Source of the DNA: an uncultured Corynebacterium sp. | GTDB lineage: Bacteria > Actinomycetota > Actinomycetes > Mycobacteriales > Mycobacteriaceae | Direction of reading: 5' to 3' | Assembly: GCF_943914015.1 (NCBI RefSeq) | Contig: NZ_CALUAK010000070.1 | Span: 673 to 13,178, forward strand | Length of the DNA stretch: 12,506 nt | Part shown: positions 1-5,245 of the stretch, one piece after another | How positions within the stretch are numbered: the stretch's first letter is position 1 | How the letters are laid out: each line of letters opens with the position of its first letter | Position numbers and translations under genes: made by a program | Notes under the pieces: generated by a model | What the model was told of the DNA's origin: nothing | What the model saw: the letters and a program-made list of their open reading frames with translations, nothing else | Database searches by the model: none

Positions 1-670
1 GGCGGTGACTGATTTCCTAGAAGAATGTCTTCCACATCTTCAGCATGTTCGCCCTGGCCCGTGGCACGTTTCTAATGTCGGAGGTAGCCGGAGAGAAGAC
101 CAATTAGCTAAGTATTACCCCTACCGTCATCTCGATGACCTTGCTGTCGCTGTAGAAGAAGACCCTGATCTCCTTTCGGTACTAGGCAATCTCTACGCCG
201 TGAGTCCAGACATTCTAGTGATTAGAAAATCGCAAACTGACGAATTCATTAATAATTCAGAGTTTGTCGTGGACAAAACGTCAGCAACGCTAACTCCTGT
301 TAGGGCCTCGAATATCAGGAAGAGCGTGAACGCTGATCCTGCATTCATTCACGCTGTCATTTCTTGTAAGTGGACAATGCGGTCTGATAGGGCACAGAAC
401 ACTCGATCCGAAGCTCTCAACTTAATTAGAAACAGAAAAGGAAGAGCTCCTCATATAATCGCTGTGACTGCAGAGCCATCACTATCAAGGATCGCATCTA
501 TTGCTCTTGGAACGGGCGATATTGATACTACTTACCATTTCGCCCTCCCTGAGCTTCAAGAGGCTGTCGAAGAAATAGGCAACGACGAGTCTGCCTTGAT
601 GCTTCACACTCTTATTAAGGGCGACCGCTTACGAGACATCTCGGATCTGCCTTTAGATCTTGCAGTTTAA
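1..670 (+). CDS. NgoMIV-family type II restriction endonuclease, 3' part (5' end outside window)
   Basis: This is the C-terminal three quarters of a type II restriction enzyme. From memory of the NgoMIV protein (Neisseria, cuts GCCGGC), long stretches agree, including LQH-RPG, the SCKWT block, RSDRAQN, NRKGR, SSIALGTG-like and the C-terminal ISDLPLDLAV. Counting from the GTG at position 5, the metal-binding residues are D69 (SPD motif, equal to NgoMIV D140), S120-C-K122 (S185/K187) and E136 (E201). RSDR at 126-129 matches the arginine/aspartate cluster that reads CCGG in this family. The frame is open to the left edge, and the family's remaining catalytic glutamate (E70) should fall two codons before the window. 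The GTG at 5 is therefore internal, not the start. Three sampled 60-base lines have about 40-48% GC against about 60% in the neighbours, suggesting transfer. A partner methylase is not in the window and would be expected upstream. Exact specificity is inferred. Confidence 0.88.
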   Translation, partial: AVTDFLEECLPHLQHVRPGPWHVSNVGGSRREDQLAKYYPYRHLDDLAVAVEEDPDLLSVLGNLYAVSPDILVIRKSQTDEFINNSEFVVDKTSATLTPVRASNIRKSVNADPAFIHAVISCKWTMRSDRAQNTRSEALNLIRNRKGRAPHIIAVTAEPSLSRIASIALGTGDIDTTYHFALPELQEAVEEIGNDESALMLHTLIKGDRLRDISDLPLDLAV

Positions 671-673
671 ACG

Positions 674-1330
674 TCATTGCAACGGCCCCATCAACATGAT
701 GTTCTGCCACAGATTCCACTGGTCGAGAAGCTGGTGGATGGTGTCCGGAGAATCTGCAGAGGCGTTCAGCTCACCGTCTTTCAGGTGCGCATCGACGGTG
801 ATGACTTCCTTGTTGTCGTAGAAAAGCGCGCGGTGCCCGGCCGCACCGTAGCGGATCACGGGTGTCAGGTTCATGCCGTCGACAGACAGGGGTGCATTGG
901 GGCGGGTATCAACGCCTGTGATAGCGGCGATGGTCGGCACAATGTCGAGGGTGGAGACCAGCTCGGTGCAGGTGCTCCCCGGAGTGGTCACCCCCGGCCA
1001 GCGGATGACAAGCGGGGTGGAGTAATCATCACCCACGGGCTTCGGACTGACGGCAACGATCACGGCCTCCGGGTTGAGATCGGCCACGTCGGTATCGAAG
1101 CGCCGACATTCGATGAGCTGTAGACCCCCTTCCCCCAGGTACTCCGTTGAGGTCAGTGGAATGATCTCTTCAATCCGGGTTTTGGGTTTGCGCTGCTGAT
1201 ACTGGCCGGTCAACAACGCCAGGCGACTCTCGGCGAAGTCAGCAGAGGTCGTATGAGCGTTAGTGAAGCGCAGGCCACAGTCGAGTGGCAGACCTTCATG
1301 TTCGGCAGCTGAGATCAAGATGACATCCAT
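674..1330 (-). CDS. Miniature sulfatase-like protein lacking the catalytic cysteine
   Basis: The 218-residue product carries recognisable pieces of the sulfatase/alkaline-phosphatase superfamily. Residues 20-43 (GLRFTNAHTTSA...LALLTG) match the block around the formylglycine signature, and 104-160 (TPLVIRWPG, then LVSTLDIVPTIAAITG and DG-NLTPVI) match the conserved C-terminal core. Normal sulfatases are about 450-550 residues, so most of the middle is missing. The C/S-x-P-x-R signature reads F32-A-E-S-R36, losing both the cysteine converted to formylglycine and the proline. The N-terminal metal-binding DD is replaced by A-E in ISAAEHE. Sulfatase activity is therefore unlikely; it may be a structural relic or a degenerate paralog whose frame is still open. 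No signal peptide is visible. A TAAGTT box six bases before the ATG suggests a leaderless start. It converges on the restriction gene with a 3-base gap and no terminator. Confidence 0.62.
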   Translation of the reverse strand: MDVILISAAEHEGLPLDCGLRFTNAHTTSADFAESRLALLTGQYQQRKPKTRIEEIIPLTSTEYLGEGGLQLIECRRFDTDVADLNPEAVIVAVSPKPVGDDYSTPLVIRWPGVTTPGSTCTELVSTLDIVPTIAAITGVDTRPNAPLSVDGMNLTPVIRYGAAGHRALFYDNKEVITVDAHLKDGELNASADSPDTIHQLLDQWNLWQNIMLMGPLQ

Positions 1331-1336
1331 ACCTGT

Positions 1337-1342
1337 AACTTA
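1337..1342 (-). promoter_or_regulatory. Possible -10 box of a leaderless promoter for the sulfatase-like gene
   Basis: On the minus strand TAAGTT (TAnnnT pattern) ends six bases before the ATG at 1330, and no good Shine-Dalgarno sequence lies between. Reading the hexamer one base earlier gives TGG-TTAAGT with a 7-base gap. The match to the consensus is modest. Confidence 0.3.
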
Positions 1343-1520
1343 ACCACACACACATACGCAGCGACCAGAACAGGCCAAGTTTTCTTCCCTACAATGGCGA
1401 GAAGGATAGCCGGCAGCTGACAACTGATGGCCGCTAGCCGGTGGCGAGTGGGCGTAGGCACGGAGAATCAGTGTTGTAACACCCCACGCAATGCTAGGTA
1501 GAAGGCTAAAGAGACTACTG

Positions 1521-1526
1521 AAAGGA
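1521..1526 (+). promoter_or_regulatory. Ribosome binding site that fixes the monooxygenase start
   Basis: AAAGGA lies six bases before the GTG at 1533. The in-frame ATG at 1491, 42 bases further upstream, has no purine-rich site in front of it. The GTG is therefore the better start. Confidence 0.6.
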
Positions 1527-1532
1527 CGACTC

Positions 1533-2522
1533 GTGACTGACCCTGATCTTTCTGCCAAACAAGAGGGACACGAGGATCCCTACGACGTTCTCATCATCGG
1601 CGGTGGCCAGTCTGGACTCGCCACGGCCTATTACGTGCGGAAGAAGACGGATAACTTCCTCATCCTGGACAATCAGGAAAAGCCTGGTGGCGCGTGGCTT
1701 CACGTGTGGGACTCTATGACCTTGTTCTCCGCGTCCAGCTTCTCCAACCTGCCGGGGCTTCCCATGCCGTCCTCACCCGGTTACCCCACGAAGGACCACG
1801 TCATCAGGTACCTCACCACATACGAGGAGCGCTATCACCTCCCGGTACGTAGGCCCGTCACCGTGACGGATATTGCGTATGACGGCGAGTTTTTCCTGGT
1901 GAATAAGACATGGAAAGCACGGGAGATCATCGGCGCGACGGGGACATGGTCGTCCCCATTCATCCCCTCCTACCCCGGCATTTTCCAGGGAAGGCAGTGG
2001 CATTCGGCGCACTACCCCGGGCCGGGTCCCTTTCATGAACACTCCGTTGCCGTTGTGGGCGGAGGCAATTCTGCCGCGCAAATCGCCGCAGAGCTGTCCG
2101 CTGTCGCGACTGTCACATGGTTTACACGCAGACCCCCTCGTTTCATGCCCGACGATGTCGATGGCGCGGCACTGTTTCGCCGAAACCGGCAGCGCATGCT
2201 GGCGATTCTGCGAGGCGAGGGCGACCCCGGCCCCGATTCTGATTTGGGGGATATCGTCGTTCTCCCCCAGATAAAAGAAGCCCGCGATACCGGCATCTTG
2301 ACTGCCACCCCCATGTTTTCCACCCTCGATGACCTTACCCACGATGACCTCATCTGGTGCACGGGGTTTCGACCGGCACTGGGACCACTTCGTCCCCACC
2401 TCGACAATCCGCACGTGCACCTCGTCGGGTACGGCGATTGGGTCGGTCCGGGTGCTGCAACCATCACCGGCGTCGGCCCGTATGCCAAGCAGACCGCAGC
2501 AGCTGCAACAGTGGACCTGTAG
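1533..2522 (+). CDS. ArsO-like NAD(P)H-dependent flavin monooxygenase
   Basis: A 329-residue flavoprotein of the class B monooxygenase type (CzcO/ArsO group). Numbered from the GTG start, an FAD Rossmann motif GGGQSG is at 23-28, an FMO-type F-x-G-x3-H-x3-Y motif at 151-161 (FQGRQWHSAHY), a second NAD(P) Rossmann motif GGGNSA at 176-181, and the ATG-type motif CTGFRP near 276-281. The blocks GGAW-H-WDS, LPG-PMP, YPT-DHVI-YL and RRPPRF-PDDVDG are what I recall from proteins annotated ArsO, linked to arsenic resistance operons. No arsR, arsB or arsC gene is nearby, so an arsenic role is by family only; it could oxidise another small substrate. GTG at 1533 is chosen over ATG at 1491 because of the AAAGGA site. 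No clear terminator follows the TAG. Confidence 0.82.
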   Translation: MTDPDLSAKQEGHEDPYDVLIIGGGQSGLATAYYVRKKTDNFLILDNQEKPGGAWLHVWDSMTLFSASSFSNLPGLPMPSSPGYPTKDHVIRYLTTYEERYHLPVRRPVTVTDIAYDGEFFLVNKTWKAREIIGATGTWSSPFIPSYPGIFQGRQWHSAHYPGPGPFHEHSVAVVGGGNSAAQIAAELSAVATVTWFTRRPPRFMPDDVDGAALFRRNRQRMLAILRGEGDPGPDSDLGDIVVLPQIKEARDTGILTATPMFSTLDDLTHDDLIWCTGFRPALGPLRPHLDNPHVHLVGYGDWVGPGAATITGVGPYAKQTAAAATVDL

Positions 2523-2843
2523 TTTGGACACGCCAGTGCATCAAAAGGCACGCCCCGTCCTTGTGCATCCAACCCCACCATGTGTACTCCTCCACCTCGT
2601 ACACTCCGACCGTTCCACAGTCTTCCAGCCTTCTAAAAACTACTAACGCCACCAGACAGGGGCTTCTTCTCGAGTGTACGCGCATGCCCGAATCCGGCCA
2701 CGGTGAACGTGGATTATCCACATCCACTTTTCTAAGAATTTCTTATTTACCTACGTCATACACCGTTCAGCTTTATTTGCGTGAAAAACTTTCATTACTG
2801 CCCACATGCAGGTATTTTGCTACCCACATTTACGTTTTTGGCG
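2523..2843. other. Non-coding stretch between the monooxygenase and the protease pseudogene
   Basis: No credible gene is seen here; the open frames have no homology signal or ribosome binding site. The first half is C-rich and holds three copies of GTGTAC/GTACAC (2582-2587, 2599-2604 inverted, 2674-2679). The second half, from about 2710, turns AT-rich and contains the 13-base palindrome at 2709-2721 and a small TGAAA-aac-TTTCA inverted repeat at 2782-2794. It is best read as the upstream regulatory region of the protease pseudogene. Confidence 0.5.
2709..2721. repeat. 13-base perfect palindrome overlapping a DnaA-box-like 9-mer
   Basis: GTGGAT-T-ATCCAC is a perfect 6-base inverted repeat with a single central base. 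It overlaps TTATCCACA at 2714-2722, a perfect match to the DnaA box consensus. It lies about 140 bases upstream of the protease pseudogene, so it may be a repressor operator. A single DnaA box does not make an origin. Confidence 0.35.
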
Positions 2844-2852
2844 TGCTAATGT
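2844..2852 (+). promoter_or_regulatory. Extended -10 promoter of the protease pseudogene
   Basis: TGC-TAATGT is an extended -10 element ending seven bases before position 2860, where the first codon of the pseudogene frame begins. The spacing is the same as at the intact paralog (TGT-TATGCT, seven bases, ATG). No convincing -35 was found, as is common with extended -10 elements. Confidence 0.45.
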
Positions 2853-2859
2853 CGTCTAA

Positions 2860-4147
2860 GTAATTTTTAAGAAAACTCTCGTCGCCACTGCGATGGCAGT
2901 GGGACTCATCGCGGGCGCAACACCCGCCATCGCGCAGCCGTACTATTCCGTCACCCAGGGAGACAAGGCCATCCTCCTGCCGCCCGGATCCAACAGTGGT
3001 AGCAAATGCACCGTTGGCTACAACGGCAACGGATTCAGTTACGTGTCTGCTCACTGCGGCAAGGACGGCTACGCTGTGCACCTCGAACTGCCCAGCGGTT
3101 ACACCAGCCCTCGCGTTGGTACTTTCCACCGCTCACCGGCTACATCGGTAGAAAATGGCGCAGCAAACTTCAACGACTGGGGTGTCATCGAATGGGATAA
3201 CACCGTCAACATCGGCCCCAACCGGTACTCCGGCGACAGTCTTATTGATCCCGATACCGTCACATCCGGCGAAACTGCCTGCATCTACGGCGACACGACG
3301 AAGAAAATCTTCTGCGGCCCATTTGTCGGCAACCTGGGCAAGACATTCTTCCTCGACCGCGTGACCACCAACCCCAGCGATTCCGGTGACCCCATATGGA
3401 TCCCTGACCCCGGCCTAATTGGCCCCCATCTCTGGCCCCGACATGGCCATCATGCAGAGCTGGAATGACTCGTGGTCCGTCAACCTCACCCGTGACACCC
3501 ACCCCGGCGTCAACGATGCCGACCACAACGCTGAACAGCGTGTGAAGATGTTCTCCACGTGGGTACACCAAGGGTTCGTACCCAAGGCAATCCCCGTAGT
3601 ACCCCAGCCATCAACGTCGGAGCCCGTACCCGCAACAACGACCGTGGAGCAGCCAGCGCCCGTTGAGCCGACAACGGAACTACTTCAGCCCGTTCCGTCC
3701 ACGCCGGAACAGCCCGCGCCAGCTCCCACGACGATAGCGCCCGAGCCCACGTCTACCCACCCCAGTGACACGTGGACACCAGAGCCCCTGATGACCTTCC
3801 GACCGGGTGAAGATGCGCACATCCACATCACGATTGGACCGGATAGCAACGACCCCGGCACCACGCGCCTCGATCCAGTGATGGACGAGTACGTAGATGG
3901 TTCGCTCCTCAAGAAGAAGAAAGCTAAGGCCGTTTCCGAAGTGGAACCTGCCGACATCAACACTCCCTCTATCCCGGCGCGCCCCTCCCGCCCGGTAACA
4001 CCGAGCAATCCGCACCGCGGCTACATCCTTCGCCCGGCATACGACGGACGGGGCCTCACCACGCCGGAGATCATCGGCATCACCCTTGGTAACGGTGACT
4101 TCTTCTCCCCCATCTGGTCCTACATTCGACACATCCTTTGGGGATAG
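2860..4147 (+). pseudogene. Decayed secreted trypsin-like serine protease (S1 family) with proline-rich C-terminal extension
   Basis: This is a paralog of the intact protease at 4281-5183 with three lesions. First, the frame begins after a TAA at 2857 with GTA where a start is expected. The following codons encode a full signal peptide (IFKKTLVATAMAVGLIAGAT, then PAIA). Counting from the GTA, C50, H65 and C66 have exactly the numbers they have in the paralog, so a lost GTG/ATG is likely; the first in-frame ATG, at 2893, would cut the signal peptide in half. Second, the active-site GDSGGP is SDSGDP (S175). Third, the run of five C at 3423-3427 shifts the frame, ending it at 3468. Removing one C restores G-P-I-S-G, aligned with G-V-L-S-G of the paralog, and opens the frame to 4147, giving 428 residues. 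The restored tail has a Pro/Thr/Glu-rich linker (about 3600-3790), a KKKK patch and a hydrophobic end. H65 and D106 are intact. Confidence 0.72.
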
Positions 4148-4170
4148 TCCGAGGTAGACCACCCGCATGC

Positions 4171-4190
4171 ATTCACATTCTCTTGTGAAT
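4171..4190. repeat. Perfect 7-base inverted repeat upstream of the intact protease
   Basis: ATTCACA, six bases, TGTGAAT form a perfect dyad 23 bases after the pseudogene stop and 90 bases before the protease ATG. It could be an operator of a dimeric regulator. As a hairpin it could also weakly end transcription, but no T run follows. The half-site order (TCACA then TGTGA) is reversed from a CRP/GlxR site. Confidence 0.4.
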
Positions 4191-4264
4191 CGACCACTCT
4201 ACGAACGCACTCGTCACCGGTCGCGTTTCTTTTACACTTCAACTCACTCACAGTCTTTTGACAG

Positions 4265-4273
4265 TGTTATGCT
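4265..4273 (+). promoter_or_regulatory. Extended -10 promoter for a leaderless protease mRNA
   Basis: TGT-TATGCT is a good extended -10 (TGnTAnnnT). Seven bases separate it from the ATG at 4281, so the transcript would be expected to start at the A of the start codon. No Shine-Dalgarno sequence is present in front of that ATG, which fits a leaderless message. TTGACA at 4258 is only four bases before this -10 and cannot be its -35. Confidence 0.55.
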
Positions 4274-4280
4274 AGTTTCT

Positions 4281-5183
4281 ATGAAGCTCGCACAAATTTT
4301 CCTGACAGCAGCTGTCGCTGTTGCAACCGTCTCTGGTTCCGCCATCGCCACCGCGGCACCGTTGTACACGGTGTCTCAAGGCGATGAAATCCTTATCGGC
4401 GCACCTGGTTATTTCCCGTCTCATTCCTGCACGCTCGGTTTTAACGGGGATGGTTATAGCTACACAGCTGCACACTGTGGCGATACTGGAGACCTCGTTT
4501 ACATTGAGGACTCCAATGGCCTACTCAAGGGTCCCTTGGGAACAGTAACCAACTCCCCTCTCTACAGCGGTTTTGATGACGACCAGGAAACCTACAATGA
4601 CTGGGCCAGGATCGATTGGAACGACTCAGTGCGACTGGGAGAGAATCGCTTTTCCGGTGACACCATTGTTCCCCTCTCCGAAGTTCAATTGGGTGAAACA
4701 GTGTGCGTATACGGAAACACTACTAAACGAGAAAATTGTGGCAACTTTGCGGGTAGTACAGAGACGACTTTCTTCGTAGACCGCACTGAAACCGCTCAAG
4801 GTGATTCGGGCGGGCCGTTATGGATCCCCGGTAAAGGACTTGTTGGCGTGCTGTCTGGATCTATGCAAACGACTGCCCTGTCTACCCTTTTGTTCGACCG
4901 CTACAACATCGACATCGATCTCACACGTGCTACTGCTCCAGGCATCGATGGCAAACCGTTTACCTTCAACGATTCCTTCCAAGTGATACGACAGTGGGAT
5001 AGGCTGGGACGCCCCGACCACGTTGTCACACCGGCAGAGCAGCCAAACCTGGGCGGCAGCAATTCCACTGCCAAGGGGTCATCCAACCTCGCCCAGGAGG
5101 AAATCTGGGGCATCGTTGGAGGGGTCATCTCGCTCATCAGCGTTTTGCTGGGACTCGCACGGCAGTTTGGAGTTTTGGGCTAG
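4281..5183 (+). CDS. Secreted trypsin-like serine protease (S1 family) with C-terminal membrane segment
   Basis: A 300-residue exported protease. Residues 1-26 form a signal peptide (short KL n-region, hydrophobic core, A-x-A cleavage near 24-26). The catalytic triad is visible: H65 in YTAAHC, D107 in YNDWARID, and S176 in QGDSGGPLWIPGKGLVGVLSG. C50/C66 and C142/C153 are likely disulfide pairs. After the catalytic domain (to about 220), a linker with NLGGSNSTAKGSS precedes a hydrophobic C-terminal helix from about 272 to the end, probably holding the enzyme in the cell envelope. ATG 4281 is chosen because it directly precedes the signal peptide and lies seven bases after an extended -10; the longer frame from 4167 and ATG 4269 would place the promoter inside the gene. 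The preceding paralog is a pseudogene, so this is the only working copy here. The substrate is unknown. Confidence 0.88.
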   Translation: MKLAQIFLTAAVAVATVSGSAIATAAPLYTVSQGDEILIGAPGYFPSHSCTLGFNGDGYSYTAAHCGDTGDLVYIEDSNGLLKGPLGTVTNSPLYSGFDDDQETYNDWARIDWNDSVRLGENRFSGDTIVPLSEVQLGETVCVYGNTTKRENCGNFAGSTETTFFVDRTETAQGDSGGPLWIPGKGLVGVLSGSMQTTALSTLLFDRYNIDIDLTRATAPGIDGKPFTFNDSFQVIRQWDRLGRPDHVVTPAEQPNLGGSNSTAKGSSNLAQEEIWGIVGGVISLISVLLGLARQFGVLG

Positions 5184-5206
5184 TAGCCCTCCGACTGTGA
5201 GCTCCA

Positions 5207-5230
5207 GGGCCACGCCGTCTGGCGTGGCCC
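5207..5230. terminator. Hairpin terminator between convergent genes
   Basis: GGGCCACGCC-GTCT-GGCGTGGCCC is a perfect 10-base stem with a 4-base loop, followed on the plus strand by TTATGGTTT. It lies 23 bases after the protease stop and 15 bases from the end of the convergent UvrA-like gene, so it probably acts on both. The T tracts are short, hence best described as a strong hairpin with weak tails. Confidence 0.85.
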
Positions 5231-5245
5231 TTATGGTTTCTACGC

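Noticed and set aside
1407..1441. TAGCCGG direct repeats in the gap before the monooxygenase
   Set aside because: Two 7-base copies 28 bases apart are compatible with chance in GC-rich DNA, and they have no relation to a promoter I can place.
1773..2581. Two long minus-strand open frames over the monooxygenase
   Set aside because: They are antisense to a gene with strong cofactor motifs, and their own translations show no recognisable motif.
2714..2722. Replication origin suggested by the DnaA box
   Set aside because: Only one box was found, and there is no dnaA/dnaN neighbourhood and no array.
2357..2863. 168-codon plus-strand open frame extending past the monooxygenase into the intergenic region
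   Set aside because: No ribosome binding site or domain is seen, the composition is Ser/Arg/Thr-rich and unlike the neighbours, and it overlaps the monooxygenase end and the predicted promoter.
3680..4168. Minus-strand open frames over the pseudogene tail
   Set aside because: They mirror the proline-rich linker; Gly/Arg-rich antisense of Pro/Thr codons is expected.
4258..4263. TTGACA as a -35 box for the intact protease
   Set aside because: It lies only four bases from the TATGCT -10. The only alternative partner, TATGAA at 4280, overlaps the start codon and would put the transcript start inside the gene.
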